Origin: Mycobacteroides salmoniphilum
Lineage (GTDB): Bacteria; Actinomycetota; Actinomycetes; Mycobacteriales; Mycobacteriaceae
DNA: 64,000 bases
Direction of reading: 5' to 3'
NCBI RefSeq assembly: GCF_004924335.1
Contig: NZ_CP024633.1
Location: 3,162,001 to 3,226,000, forward strand
Under the pieces are notes generated by a model. That model saw only the letters and a list, made by a program, of their open reading frames with translations. It was not told the origin of the DNA and made no database searches. The stretch's first letter is position 1, and every line of letters starts with the position of its first letter. Shown piece by piece: positions 9,623 to 19,048 of this stretch. A program made the position numbers and the translations under genes.

Positions 9623-12463
9623 GTGAATCGGCAGCTCGGTAAACTTCCACCCTATTCATCGAATTCGGCGGAGCACTTGGTCAACAGTTACCCGGGATCG
9701 CGTTTGCGCGGTCGAGCGCCCGAGTGCGCGTCACTCGGGCGGCTCATCGCGGCCGCACGATCGGGCCCCAGTCAGATACTCGTCCTACGGGGTGAAGCCG
9801 GAATAGGCAAGACCGCGCTCCTCGGGTACGCACTCGAAGAAGCGCAAGGATTTCGCGTCGCGCGCACCGCAGGCGTCGAATCCGAGATGGAACTCGCGTT
9901 CGCCGGTTTACAACATTTCTGTGGGCCGCTGTCGAACCACCTCGAGGCATTGCCCAGTCCACAACGCGAGGCGCTCGACATCGCCTTCGGGATACGCAGC
10001 GGACCTGCGCCCGACCGGTTTCTGATCGGGCTTGCCGTGTTGAGTCTGCTGGCCGCGGCAGCCGAACATCAGCCCGTGCTGTGTGTGGTCGATGACGCCC
10101 AGTGGCTCGACCGAGTCTCGTTGCAGACACTGGCCTTTGCCACGCGGCGTTTGGCCAGTGAACCGGTCGCCGCGCTCTTCGCGGTGCGCGGTAGTTCCGA
10201 CGACGAGCTGACCGGACTGCCAGAGCTCACGGTGGGTGGCCTGCGGGCGGCCGACGCCGGCGCGCTGCTGGACTCCGCGATTCCGGGGCTCCTCGATGAT
10301 CGGGTTCGTGACCGCATCGTCGCCGAGACGCACGGCAATCCGCTGGCCCTGTTAGAACTCCCGCGGGATCTGACCACCGAGGAACTCGCGGGCGGATTCG
10401 GATGGCCCGACGGCGGTCGCCTGACCGGACATATCGAGCAAGCGTTCCTGCGGCGGGTCCGGCAGCTGCCCACCGAGACGCAGACGTTGCTCCTCACCGC
10501 GGCGACCGATCCGCTGGGCGATGCGGCGTTACTGGCGCGGGCGTCCGAACGGCTCGGAATCTCGATGGATGCGCTCGCACCCGCCGAGGGCGCCGATCTC
10601 ATCGAGTTGGGCACCCGGGTCCGCTTTCGCCATCCATTGGTGCGGTCCGCCATCTACAGAAGCGCAGAACCGTTGGAACGCAGAAGAATTCATGGCGCGC
10701 TGGCGGAGGCCACAGATCCGGTAACCGATCCGGATCGGCGAGCATGGCACCGCGCGCACGCCGCGGCGGGCACCAATGAGGCGATCGCCGCCGAACTTGA
10801 GCAGTCGGCCGACCGCGCACAGGCCAGGGGCGGCATCCTGGCGGCTGCGGCCTTTTTGCAACGGGCCACCGAGCTCACCTCGGATCCGGCACAACGCGGG
10901 TTACGGGCGCTGGCCGCGGCCCAGTCAAAACACGATGCGGCGGCCTACGACGCCGCCCGCGAACTGCTCGCCATCGCAGACATGGCTCCGCTGAATCCGC
11001 TGGCGCGGGCACGAGCAGCCCGCCTGCGCGCGAAGATCGCCTTCGCGGAAAGCCGGGTGGGCACGGATGGCTCCACGACGGTGTCCAGCGCCGCGATCGG
11101 CCTGCTGGAGGCCGCCAAGGACTTGGAGAACCTGGACGACGACCTGGCCCGGGAGACCTACCTGGACGCGGTGGGGGCGGCCATGTACGGCGGCCGGCTC
11201 TGTCCGCGCGGTGGCGCCGTCGAGGTGGCCGAACCCGCACGGCTGGCGCCGGCCGGGTCGCAGCCCCCACGGCCGACCGACCTTCTGCTCGATGGCCTGG
11301 CGATGCGAATCACCCATGGGGCCGCGGCAAGCGCCCAGACGCTGCGCGACGCCCTCGATCTGATCCGCCGTGAAGCCGACCGTCCCGGCAACACCAGCTG
11401 GATGTGGCAAGCGTTTCCCATTGCCCTCGAATCAGCCACACATGAGGTGTGGGACGACCAGATGTGGCATCACCTCGCAACCCGCGCGGTACAAATCGCC
11501 CGTGATATCGGTGCGCTGTCGGTTCTCCCCTCGGCACTGATCTACCGCGCTGGAGTGCATGTGCACGCCGGCGAACTTGATGCCGCGGCAGAGCTTGTCC
11601 AGGAGGCCGACGCCATCTCCGCGGCGACAGGTCACGCTCCGATCAGATATCACTCGTTGATCTTGGCGGCCTGGCGCGGTACGGAACCCGAGGCGATCCC
11701 ACTGATCGATGCCGCCATGCGCGACGGCGCGGCCAGGGGCGAGGGCCGACTGCTCGGCGCGATGGGTTACGCGGCCGGTGTGCTCAACAACGGCCTCGGC
11801 CGCTACGAGCTCGCGTTCCACGCGGCGCGAAGGGCTTGCGAGCACGAGGATCTCGGGTTGTACAGCTGGTGTCTTACCGAACTGATCGAGGCGGCCGTGC
11901 GCTGCGGCGAGCATGACACCGCCACGAAGGCACTCGACCAACTGGAGGAGCGGGCAGTGGCCGGCGACAGCGATTGGGCGAGGGGCATGGTCGCGCGCTC
12001 CCGGGCACTGCTCGCCGTCGACGACGACGCAGAGGCCTGTTACCGCGAGGCGATCGAACGGCTATCCAGCACAAGGATTTCCGTCCATCTGGCCCGGGCA
12101 CACCTCATCTACGGAGAGTGGCTACGCCGTTGCCATCGACGAGCCGACGCCCGCACCGTACTCGCAGTGGCACACGAAAGTTTCGCCGGTATGGGCGCCG
12201 AGGCCTTCGCCGGGAGGGCGCAGCGCGAGCTTCTCGCGACGGGCGCGAAAGTGCGGAAACGTTCCGCCAGTTCATCCGCCGCCTCTGCTCAAACACTGAC
12301 GGCTCAAGAGGCACAGATCGCCCGGATGGCCGGTCAGGGTCTGACCAATCAGGAAATCGCCGCCCAGCTGTTCATCAGCGCACACACCGTGGAATGGCAT
12401 CTGCGGAAGGTCTTCGCCAAGCGCGGCATCACCTCACGCAGGCAGCTGCGCAACGGCGTCTAA
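9623..12463 (+). CDS. LAL-family transcriptional regulator (AAA ATPase plus LuxR HTH)
   Basis: A 946-residue large ATP-binding LuxR regulator. The Walker A motif GEAGIGKTALL is at residues 57-67, a Walker B VLCVVDDAQWLD near 150-162, a long TPR-like helical middle region follows, and a LuxR helix-turn-helix (LTAQEAQIARMAGQGLTNQEI, then SAHTVEWHLRKVFAKRGI) closes the protein. The start is uncertain: GTG at 9623 gives the listed length, but family similarity begins near RGRAPECASLGRLI, so a TTG around 9703 is possible. Its 3' end overlaps the convergent membrane-protein gene by 4 bp. The divergent SDR/cupin pair is the obvious candidate target; the effector is unknown. Confidence 0.88.
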   Translation: MNRQLGKLPPYSSNSAEHLVNSYPGSRLRGRAPECASLGRLIAAARSGPSQILVLRGEAGIGKTALLGYALEEAQGFRVARTAGVESEMELAFAGLQHFCGPLSNHLEALPSPQREALDIAFGIRSGPAPDRFLIGLAVLSLLAAAAEHQPVLCVVDDAQWLDRVSLQTLAFATRRLASEPVAALFAVRGSSDDELTGLPELTVGGLRAADAGALLDSAIPGLLDDRVRDRIVAETHGNPLALLELPRDLTTEELAGGFGWPDGGRLTGHIEQAFLRRVRQLPTETQTLLLTAATDPLGDAALLARASERLGISMDALAPAEGADLIELGTRVRFRHPLVRSAIYRSAEPLERRRIHGALAEATDPVTDPDRRAWHRAHAAAGTNEAIAAELEQSADRAQARGGILAAAAFLQRATELTSDPAQRGLRALAAAQSKHDAAAYDAARELLAIADMAPLNPLARARAARLRAKIAFAESRVGTDGSTTVSSAAIGLLEAAKDLENLDDDLARETYLDAVGAAMYGGRLCPRGGAVEVAEPARLAPAGSQPPRPTDLLLDGLAMRITHGAAASAQTLRDALDLIRREADRPGNTSWMWQAFPIALESATHEVWDDQMWHHLATRAVQIARDIGALSVLPSALIYRAGVHVHAGELDAAAELVQEADAISAATGHAPIRYHSLILAAWRGTEPEAIPLIDAAMRDGAARGEGRLLGAMGYAAGVLNNGLGRYELAFHAARRACEHEDLGLYSWCLTELIEAAVRCGEHDTATKALDQLEERAVAGDSDWARGMVARSRALLAVDDDAEACYREAIERLSSTRISVHLARAHLIYGEWLRRCHRRADARTVLAVAHESFAGMGAEAFAGRAQRELLATGAKVRKRSASSSAASAQTLTAQEAQIARMAGQGLTNQEIAAQLFISAHTVEWHLRKVFAKRGITSRRQLRNGV

Positions 12464-13236
12464 GCCGGAACTCGCGACCGCAATTCGTTCACGATCTTCT
12501 GCAGGGTGTCCTCGGTCTCGGGCGGGCCGGTGAGCATGGCCACCGCCAGGGTGTCGCGCGATCCGCCGGAAGTCGATGCGAAGGCACATGTCATCGCGAT
12601 GCGAACCACGCGCATACCGTTTCCGAGGGTGCCCGTCATCCGCGCGTACGACGTGACATCGTCGATCGGCTTCCAGGATTGCGCGTCCACCGGCAGTTTC
12701 GCACGCACCTTGACCTGCGTGGATTGCGCGCAGCCGTCCGCACACCGACTCGACCCGATCCAGCCGGCCGCCCCGCCCTTGTTGGCCTCGTCCATACACG
12801 TGATGCGCTTATCCAGCGGTTTGTTCTCGGTGTGCATGCACCCCCACCCCGCGGGCAGGTTGAAATTGAACGCCACGTAGGTGGGCATCGAGATGGGCTG
12901 GAGTTTCTCGCCCGGCCCATATGTCGCGCCTCCGAGCGGCCCCTGTGACCCGTTCGGCGGAGGGATCACCCCTGGGGTCGAGCCGGGCGGCGTCGACGTC
13001 CGACTCTGCGTCACCGGGGATTCTCCCGGCGCCATGATCGCCATGCCCGCAATGCTGCGCTGCGAGCCAACGGTCACGACGGCGGCCACCAGCCCCACCA
13101 CCAGGATGCCCAGAAACGCCGAAAGGACTATCCAGGGCGCTCGACGCGGTGGTCGAGGCTCTGGATAGTCCAGTGGCGTACCGTCAGCCGCCCCTTGAGG
13201 TTGGATGTCGCCGGCGGGGCGGCTCCAGGGCTCCAT
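12460..13236 (-). CDS. Single-pass membrane protein of unknown function
   Basis: The 258-residue protein has a proline-rich cytoplasmic N-terminus (about residues 1-33), one transmembrane helix (WIVLSAFLGILVVGLVAAVVTV, about 35-56), a Thr/Pro/Ser/Gly-rich linker to about residue 115, and an extracytoplasmic domain with paired cysteines (WGCMHTENK, RITCMDE, SRCADGCAQST, AMTCAF). I do not recognise a named domain, but the layout matches many mycobacterial envelope proteins with a C-terminal sensor or lipoprotein-like domain. Downstream of etfB–etfA on the same strand but read after a gap of 8 bp upstream of nothing else; co-transcription with etfA is possible. Confidence 0.7.
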   Translation of the reverse strand: MEPWSRPAGDIQPQGAADGTPLDYPEPRPPRRAPWIVLSAFLGILVVGLVAAVVTVGSQRSIAGMAIMAPGESPVTQSRTSTPPGSTPGVIPPPNGSQGPLGGATYGPGEKLQPISMPTYVAFNFNLPAGWGCMHTENKPLDKRITCMDEANKGGAAGWIGSSRCADGCAQSTQVKVRAKLPVDAQSWKPIDDVTSYARMTGTLGNGMRVVRIAMTCAFASTSGGSRDTLAVAMLTGPPETEDTLQKIVNELRSRVPA

Positions 13237-13244
13237 GGGGTGGT

Positions 13245-14201
13245 TTAGCCCTTACGAGCCTTCACGGCCTCGGTGAGCTGCGGTGCGACGTTGAACAGGT
13301 CGCCCACCACACCGAAGTCGGCGATCTCGAAGATCGGGGCTTCCTCGTCCTTGTTGACCGCGACAATGGTCTTCGAGGTCTGCATCCCGGCGCGGTGCTG
13401 GATAGCACCCGAGATGCCCAGCGCGACGTACAGCTGCGGCGACACGGTCTTGCCGGTCTGGCCCACCTGGAACTGGCCCGGGTAGTAGCCGGAGTCGACC
13501 GCAGCACGCGAGGCACCGACAGCGGCACCCAGCGAATCGGCGAGCTCCTCGACCACGCTGAACTTGTCCGCACTACCGACACCACGACCGCCGGACACAA
13601 CGATGTTGGCCTCGGTGAGCTCCGGACGATCTCCACCGACCACAGGCTGGCGCGAGGTGACCTTGGTGGCGTTCTCGGCGGGCGCGGGCACCTCGACGGC
13701 TACCTGCTCACCCGCACCGGCGGCCGGTGCGGCCTCGACGGCACCCGGACGCACGGTGATGACCGGGGCGTCGCCGTTGGCCTGGGCCTCGACGGAGAAC
13801 GCGCCACCGAAGATCGAGTGCAGGGCCTTGCCGCCCTCGCGCACCTCGATGACATCGGTCAGCAGGCCCGAGCCCAGGCGTGCGGCCAGCCGACCGGCCA
13901 CCTCCTTGCCCTCGGTAGTCGCGGCGATCAGGATGCCGGCGGGGCTAGCGGTCTCGGCCAGGCTGGCCAGCAGGTCGACCTTGGGGGTCACCAGGTAGTT
14001 GTCGACGACGTCGGACTCGGCGACGTAGATCTTGGCGGCGCCGGCCTCCTTGAGACCGTCGATCAGCGGCGCGGCGGTGCCGGCCGGACCAGCCACCACG
14101 GCCGAGGGCTCACCCAGGACGCGGGCAGCGGTGATGAGCTCGGCGCTCACCTTCTTCAGTGCACCCTCTGAATGCTCAACGAGCACAAGTACTTCAGCCA
14201 T
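13245..14201 (-). CDS. etfA: Electron transfer flavoprotein alpha subunit
   Basis: The 318-residue protein matches the ETF alpha/FixB family: an N-terminal [13 protein letters not shown] strand and the C-terminal FAD-binding domain with [59 protein letters not shown] and [21 protein letters not shown] text (here [29 protein letters not shown]). With EtfB it carries electrons from acyl-CoA dehydrogenases to the respiratory chain. Located 47 bp after etfB on the same strand; Mtb order Rv3029c–Rv3028c is kept. Confidence 0.95.
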   Translation of the reverse strand: MAEVLVLVEHSEGALKKVSAELITAARVLGEPSAVVAGPAGTAAPLIDGLKEAGAAKIYVAESDVVDNYLVTPKVDLLASLAETASPAGILIAATTEGKEVAGRLAARLGSGLLTDVIEVREGGKALHSIFGGAFSVEAQANGDAPVITVRPGAVEAAPAAGAGEQVAVEVPAPAENATKVTSRQPVVGGDRPELTEANIVVSGGRGVGSADKFSVVEELADSLGAAVGASRAAVDSGYYPGQFQVGQTGKTVSPQLYVALGISGAIQHRAGMQTSKTIVAVNKDEEAPIFEIADFGVVGDLFNVAPQLTEAVKARKG

Positions 14202-14248
14202 ATTGCGTATGCCTTCTCTTAATCAGGTTCTATTCGGAATGATCTGCT

Positions 14249-15040
14249 CTAGATAATCTTTTGCGCAACCAGGAACTCGGCGACCTTGGTGCCGCCCTCG
14301 CCCTCGTCGGTGATCTTCTCGCCCGCGGTCTTGGCGGCCTTGGGGGTCGAGGACAGCACGGTCGAACCAGCGTTCGCAACACCCACCTCGTCGGCCTCAA
14401 CCCCGATCTCAGCGAGGGTCAGTACGGCGACTTCCTTCTTCTTGGCGGCCATGATGCCCTTGAAGGAGGGGAAGCGCGGCTCGTTGATCTTCTCGGTGAC
14501 GCTGACGATGGCCGGCAGAGTCGCCTCGACCTCGAAGACGCCCTCATCTGTCTCGCGCTCGCCCTTGACGACGCCGCCCTCGACGGTCAGCTTGCGCAGG
14601 TGCGTCAGCTGCGGAAGACCCAGGTACTCGGCGATGATCGCGGGGATGGCCCCCGAACGGCCGTCGGTGGCCTCGTTACCGGCGATGACCAGCTCGACGC
14701 CCTCGACCTGCCCCAGCGCGCGGGCCAGTGCCCAGCCGGTCTGGATGGCATCGGACCCGTGCAGGCTCGGGTCCAGCAGATGAACTGCCTTGTCGGCACC
14801 CATGGACAGAGCCTTGCGGATGGCCTCGGCGGCCTTTTCCGGACCTGCCGAGACGACGGTCACGACCGAGTCGCCACCCTCGCGCTCCTTGATGAGCAGC
14901 GCTTCCTCGACGGCACGCTCGTTGATCTCGTCGAGTACCGCGTCGGCGGCTTCCCGGTCGAGCGTGAAGTCACCGTCGGTGAGCTTTCGCTCCGACCAGG
15001 TGTCTGGGACCTGCTTGATCAGGACCGCGATGTTCGTCAT
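14249..15040 (-). CDS. etfB: Electron transfer flavoprotein beta subunit
   Basis: The 263-residue ETF beta/FixA subunit starts MTNIAVLIKQVPDTWSE and carries the family signature region VEATLPAIVSVTEKINEPRFPSFKGIMAAKKK, as well as AGNEATDGRSGAIPAIIAEYLGLP. It binds AMP and docks on acyl-CoA dehydrogenases. First gene of the etfBA operon; transcription probably starts in the 237-bp divergent spacer shared with the methyltransferase gene. Confidence 0.95.
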   Translation of the reverse strand: MTNIAVLIKQVPDTWSERKLTDGDFTLDREAADAVLDEINERAVEEALLIKEREGGDSVVTVVSAGPEKAAEAIRKALSMGADKAVHLLDPSLHGSDAIQTGWALARALGQVEGVELVIAGNEATDGRSGAIPAIIAEYLGLPQLTHLRKLTVEGGVVKGERETDEGVFEVEATLPAIVSVTEKINEPRFPSFKGIMAAKKKEVAVLTLAEIGVEADEVGVANAGSTVLSSTPKAAKTAGEKITDEGEGGTKVAEFLVAQKII

Positions 15041-15124
15041 AAGTCTCCGATCGTCCTTCCTCTTCGCTGTCTGCTAGCTATTGCGTGGTAGTTCCGTGCG
15101 CGCCCGTACTACGCCAGTCGCACT

Positions 15125-15139
15125 GTCACGTTTCGTGAC
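15125..15139. promoter_or_regulatory. Inverted repeat in the etfBA / methyltransferase divergent spacer
   Basis: GTCACG-TTT-CGTGAC is a perfect 6-bp-arm inverted repeat 85 bp upstream of etfB. A second, smaller one (TTAC-N6-GTAA, 15157-15170) follows. Either may be an operator for a TetR-type regulator of lipid metabolism; no regulator is encoded next to it. Confidence 0.35.
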
Positions 15140-15277
15140 TAATCCGGCGAACAAAGTTACTCACGGGTAATATACGGAGTTCGCCCGTACACCATAACCG
15201 GTTCACTCCTGGTTTCCGGCCTGTGATCTGGGCCACCAGTATTAAGACACGGTGTTCACCCGATAGCCTGCCAAACG

Positions 15278-16099
15278 ATGAACTCGCACCTGACCGACCC
15301 GCACCCGGCTGACCCTCTTCGCGCAAGCGGCTCATCAGCCGATGACCCGGACGCCCTGGCGCTGACCGGGGAGCGGACCGTGCCCGGGATCGCCGAGGAG
15401 AACTACTGGTTCCGCCGCCACGAAGTGGTGTACGAGCGGCTCAGCAGACTCTGTGCGGACCGCAAGGTGTTGGAGGCAGGCAGCGGTGAGGGCTACGGCG
15501 CCAACATGCTGGCCGGAGTGGCCGAGCACGTCATCGGCCTGGACTACGACGAGTCCGCGATCGCGCATGTGAAGGCCCGCTATCCCCGCGTGGACATGCG
15601 CGCCGGAAACCTGGCAGACCTGCCGCTCGCCGACGGCGCTGTGGATGTTGTGGTGAACTTCCAGGTCATCGAGCACCTATGGGATCAAGGCCAGTTCATC
15701 CGTGAGTGCGCGCGTGTACTCAGCCCCGGTGGCTCGCTGCTGATCAGCACCCCGAATCGCATCACCTTCTCCCCTGGGCGCGATACCCCGCTGAATCCGT
15801 TCCACACCCGTGAGCTGAATGCCGCCGAGCTCACCGAGCTCCTTGTAGAGAACGGCTTTTCGGTGCAGTCGATGAATGGCGTGTTTCACGGACCACGACT
15901 TCGCGAGCTCGACGCCAAGTACGGCGGCTCGATCATCGACGCGCAGATCGAGCGCGCGGTCGCCGGCGCGCCGTGGCCGCAGGATCTGCTCGCCGACATC
16001 ACAGGTTTGACCACCGAGGATTTCGAAATTGTCGACGCGGGGGAACGCGACATTGACCAGAGTCTGGATCTGGTTTCCATAGCGGTGATAGACCGGTGA
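15278..16099 (+). CDS. SAM-dependent methyltransferase, Rv3030-like (methylglucose lipopolysaccharide locus)
   Basis: A 273-residue class I methyltransferase. The SAM motif I is VLEAGSGEGYGANML, motif II/III is VIGLDYDESAI, and VVVNFQVIEHLWDQGQFIRECARVLSPGGSLLISTPN covers the downstream conserved strands. In Mtb the orthologue Rv3030 is the first gene of the Rv3030–Rv3032 cluster for 6-O-methylglucose lipopolysaccharide, a cytosolic polysaccharide that binds long-chain acyl-CoA, and is thought to methylate the sugar. The next gene starts 4 bp after its stop, so these genes form an operon. Confidence 0.88.
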   Translation: MNSHLTDPHPADPLRASGSSADDPDALALTGERTVPGIAEENYWFRRHEVVYERLSRLCADRKVLEAGSGEGYGANMLAGVAEHVIGLDYDESAIAHVKARYPRVDMRAGNLADLPLADGAVDVVVNFQVIEHLWDQGQFIRECARVLSPGGSLLISTPNRITFSPGRDTPLNPFHTRELNAAELTELLVENGFSVQSMNGVFHGPRLRELDAKYGGSIIDAQIERAVAGAPWPQDLLADITGLTTEDFEIVDAGERDIDQSLDLVSIAVIDR

Positions 16100-16103
16100 T
16101 CGC

Positions 16104-17657
16104 GTGACGGAGAAGGTTCCTGGGCTATTCACGCTGGTGCTGCACACGCACCTGCCGTGGCTTGCCAATCACGGTCGCTGGCCGGTCGGCGAGGAATGGC
16201 TATACCAATCCTGGTCGGCCTCGTATCTGCCGTTGTTCAAGGTGCTGCGGACACTGGCAGCTGAGGGCCGGGAGAGCCTGATCACCCTCGGTATCACCCC
16301 AGTGGTAGCCGCGCAGCTCGACGACCCACACTGCCTGACCGGGCTGCACAGCTGGCTGGCCAACTGGCAGTTGCGCGCCTTCGAGGCGGCCACCATCACC
16401 AGCACCGACGCGGAGCCTGGCACTGCTTCGAACCCGGAGATGTTGCGGGCCTTTGGCGTTCGCGAATACCGCAGCGCCACGGACGCCCTTGACGAATTCG
16501 ACCGGTGCTGGCGCCACGGTGGCAGCGGCCAGCTGCGCGGCCTCATCGATGCGAAAGCCATTGAACTGCTGGGCGGCCCGCTCGCACATCCGTTCCAGCC
16601 GCTGCTGCACCCCCGGCTGCGCGAATTCGCGCTGCGCGAGGGGTTGGCCGATGCCGCACAGCGTTTCGGCCATGCACCCTCCGGCATCTGGGCACCCGAA
16701 TGCGCCTACGCCCCGGGCATGGAGGAGGGCTACGCGGCCGCCGGGGTCAACCACTTCATGGTGGATGGTCCGTCCCTTCAGGGTGATACCTCACTGGGCC
16801 GCCCCGTGGGCGACTCCGATGTGGTCGCGTTCGGCCGCGATCTGACGGTGAGTTACCGCGTGTGGTCACCCAAGTCCGGATATCCCGGCCATGCCGCGTA
16901 CCGCGACTTCCACACCTACGACCACGACACCGGCCTCAAGCCCGCCCGGGTCACCGGACGCAACGTGGCTCCGGAAGCCAAGGCGCCGTATGACCCTGAG
17001 CGTGCGGATGCCGCGATTGACGTCCACGTCCGCGACTTCGTGGACACCGTGCGCCAGCGCCTCATCGCCGAGTCCGGCCGCATCGGGCGGCCCGCGCATG
17101 TCATCGCCGCCTTCGACACCGAACTGTTCGGCCATTGGTGGTACGAGGGGCCGATGTGGCTCGAACGTGTGCTGCGTGCCCTGCCCGAAGCCGGTATCCA
17201 TGTAGGCACCCTGGAGCAGGCCCGTGAACGGGGCTACGTGGGCAAGCCCTTCGACTTACCTGCCAGCTCATGGGGTTCGGGTAAGGACTGGCATGTGTGG
17301 AACGGCGAGAAGGTGGCCGACCTCGTGCAGCTGAACAACGAGGTGGTCGACACCGCACTCACCGCAGTAGACAAGGCCCTGAGTGAACAACCCGCGCCGC
17401 ATACCCGGAATCGGGTCGCCGATCAGATCCTGCGCGAGGCACTGCTGACGGTGTCCAGCGACTGGCCGTTCATGGTCAGTAAGGATTCGGCCGCCGATTA
17501 CGCGCGTTACCGCGCGCATCTGCACGCACACGCCACCCGTGAGATTGCCGACGCGCTGGCCGGCGGACGGCACGATGCGGCAATCCGGCTGGCGGACGGT
17601 TGGAACCGCGCGGACGGGCTGTTCGGCGCGCTTGATGCGCGGAGGCTGCCACGATGA
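16104..17657 (+). CDS. Glycoside hydrolase family 57 alpha-glucan branching enzyme, Rv3031-like
   Basis: The 517-residue GH57 protein starts at GTG and opens with FTLVLHTHLPWLANHGRWPVGEEWLY. The family's catalytic nucleophile is Glu199 in IWAPECAYAPG and the acid/base is Asp338 in AAFDTELFGHWW; an MVDG/PSLQGD segment and the C-terminal helical domain (LTVSSDWPFMVSKDSAADYARYR) are also present. Its Mtb counterpart Rv3031 is assigned to branching or trimming of the methylglucose lipopolysaccharide glucan. The last codons overlap a micro-ORF by ATGA, which in turn overlaps the glycosyltransferase start. Confidence 0.92.
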   Translation: MTEKVPGLFTLVLHTHLPWLANHGRWPVGEEWLYQSWSASYLPLFKVLRTLAAEGRESLITLGITPVVAAQLDDPHCLTGLHSWLANWQLRAFEAATITSTDAEPGTASNPEMLRAFGVREYRSATDALDEFDRCWRHGGSGQLRGLIDAKAIELLGGPLAHPFQPLLHPRLREFALREGLADAAQRFGHAPSGIWAPECAYAPGMEEGYAAAGVNHFMVDGPSLQGDTSLGRPVGDSDVVAFGRDLTVSYRVWSPKSGYPGHAAYRDFHTYDHDTGLKPARVTGRNVAPEAKAPYDPERADAAIDVHVRDFVDTVRQRLIAESGRIGRPAHVIAAFDTELFGHWWYEGPMWLERVLRALPEAGIHVGTLEQARERGYVGKPFDLPASSWGSGKDWHVWNGEKVADLVQLNNEVVDTALTAVDKALSEQPAPHTRNRVADQILREALLTVSSDWPFMVSKDSAADYARYRAHLHAHATREIADALAGGRHDAAIRLADGWNRADGLFGALDARRLPR

Positions 17658-17712
17658 ACACGATCTTCGCCCGCTCATCAATGAACACGGTCTTCGCCCG
17701 AGAGGCTCATCA
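17654..17712 (+). repeat. Imperfect tandem duplication, two units of 27 and 32 bp
   Basis: Unit 1 is 17654-17680 and unit 2 is 17681-17712. They agree in 19 of the first 20 bases, differ by a 5-bp insertion (AGAGG) in unit 2, and both end CTCATCA immediately followed by ATGA. The duplication sits exactly in the spacer between the GH57 stop and the glycosyltransferase start. Confidence 0.8.
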
Positions 17713-17716
17713 ATGA
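17654..17716 (+). CDS. 20-codon micro-ORF coupling the GH57 and glycosyltransferase genes; internal duplication
   Basis: ATG at 17654 overlaps the GH57 stop (ATGA) and the frame reads MNTIFARSSMNTVFAREAHQ before a TGA (17714-17716) that overlaps the glycosyltransferase ATG at 17713 (again ATGA). The DNA is an imperfect tandem duplication: ATGAACACG[A/G]TCTTCGCCCG appears at 17654-17673 and 17681-17700, each copy followed by CTCATCA and then ATGA. The second copy has a 5-bp insert before CTCATCA. Translation of a short relay peptide would let ribosomes terminating on GH57 re-initiate on the glycosyltransferase. It may equally be only a duplicated start region; the peptide itself need not have a function. 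Confidence 0.5.
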   Translation: MNTIFARSSMNTVFAREAHQ

Positions 17717-18957
17717 GAATCCTGATGGTCTCGTGGGAGTACCCACCCGTGGTTATCGGCGGGTTAGGCCGGCATGTACATCACCTGTCGACCGAGCTGG
17801 CCGCTGCCGGGCATGAGGTGGTGGTGCTCACCCGTCGCCCGTCAGGCACGGACCCGGCGAGCCACCCGACATCCGACGAGATTTCTGAAGGTGTCCGGGT
17901 GGTCGCGGCTGCCGAGGATCCACACGATTTCGACTTCGGCACCGACATGATGGCCTGGACGCTGGCCATGGGGCATGCGATGGTCCGCGCCGGACTGGCC
18001 TTGGGCTTCAAAGGGTCCGGCGATTGGCGCCCCGACGTGGTCCATGCGCACGACTGGCTGGTGGCCCACCCGGCGATCACCCTGGCCGAGCACTTCGACG
18101 TGCCGCTGGTGTCGACGCTGCACGCCACCGAGGCAGGCCGACACGGCGGCTGGGTATCCGGACGCATCAGCCGGCAGGTGCATTCGGTGGAATGGTGGTT
18201 GGCCCGCGAATCGGACTCGCTGATCACGTGCTCGGCCTCGATGCTCGATGAGGTAACTCAGCTGTTCGGGCCGGAACTGCCGCAGGTTCACGTCATCCGC
18301 AACGGAATCGATGTCACCCGTTGGGTGTTCGCTCCCCGACTGCCCTCTGATGGGTCCGCGCCGGTGCTGCTTTTCGTCGGACGGCTCGAGTACGAGAAGG
18401 GCATCCACGACGCCATCGCGGCGCTGCCGAAAATTCGCCGCTCGCACCCGGGAACGGTGTTGGCGGTCGCGGGTGATGGCACGCAGCAGGATTGGCTCCT
18501 CGAACAGGCGCGCAAGCACAAGGTCGTCAAGTCCGTTCAGTTCCTGGGCAACCTGGACCACGAGGGTCTGTTGCAGTGGCTGCATCGCGCGGACGCCATC
18601 TTGTTGCCCAGCCATTACGAGCCGTTCGGCATCGTGGCGCTGGAGGCCGCGGCCGCGGGTACTCCCCTAGTGACCTCGACCGTCGGCGGGCTGGGCGAAG
18701 CAGTCATCGACGGCGAGACCGGATTGTCCTTCACCCCACGCGATGTGGCAGGCATCGCGGATGCGGTCAAACGCACCCTCGATGACCCGGCCGCTGCCGC
18801 CGAGCGGGCCGTGGCGGCACGGGCCCGGCTCACCGCGGACTTCGACTGGGCCACCGTCGCCGACGAAACAGCGCAGGTGTACTTGGCCGCCAAACGCCGC
18901 GAACGGGAGCCGTTGGGCCGCAGCGTTATCGTCGAGCGTCCGCTGCCGGACCGCTAA
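17713..18957 (+). CDS. GT4 alpha-1,4-glucosyltransferase, Rv3032-like
   Basis: The 414-residue product is a GT-B fold, family 4 glycosyltransferase with the same length as Mtb Rv3032. It begins MRILMVSWEYPPVVIGGLGRHVHHL, binds nucleotide sugar around FVGRLEYEKGIHDAI, and carries the EX7E element in LPSHYEPFGIVALEAAAAGTPLV. Rv3032 elongates the glucan of methylglucose lipopolysaccharide and contributes to capsular glucan and glycogen. Start fixed at ATG 17713 because the family N-terminus begins there and ATGA couples it to the upstream micro-ORF; upstream in-frame codons overlap GH57. Third cistron of the operon. Confidence 0.93.
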   Translation: MRILMVSWEYPPVVIGGLGRHVHHLSTELAAAGHEVVVLTRRPSGTDPASHPTSDEISEGVRVVAAAEDPHDFDFGTDMMAWTLAMGHAMVRAGLALGFKGSGDWRPDVVHAHDWLVAHPAITLAEHFDVPLVSTLHATEAGRHGGWVSGRISRQVHSVEWWLARESDSLITCSASMLDEVTQLFGPELPQVHVIRNGIDVTRWVFAPRLPSDGSAPVLLFVGRLEYEKGIHDAIAALPKIRRSHPGTVLAVAGDGTQQDWLLEQARKHKVVKSVQFLGNLDHEGLLQWLHRADAILLPSHYEPFGIVALEAAAAGTPLVTSTVGGLGEAVIDGETGLSFTPRDVAGIADAVKRTLDDPAAAAERAVAARARLTADFDWATVADETAQVYLAAKRREREPLGRSVIVERPLPDR

Positions 18958-19048
18958 CCTCGATTCCGCGAGCAGACAACTGTTGCACGCAAAATCCCGA
19001 GATACCTGCGCGATACATGTCTGTTCGGCGAGAGAAGGGACTCACACC

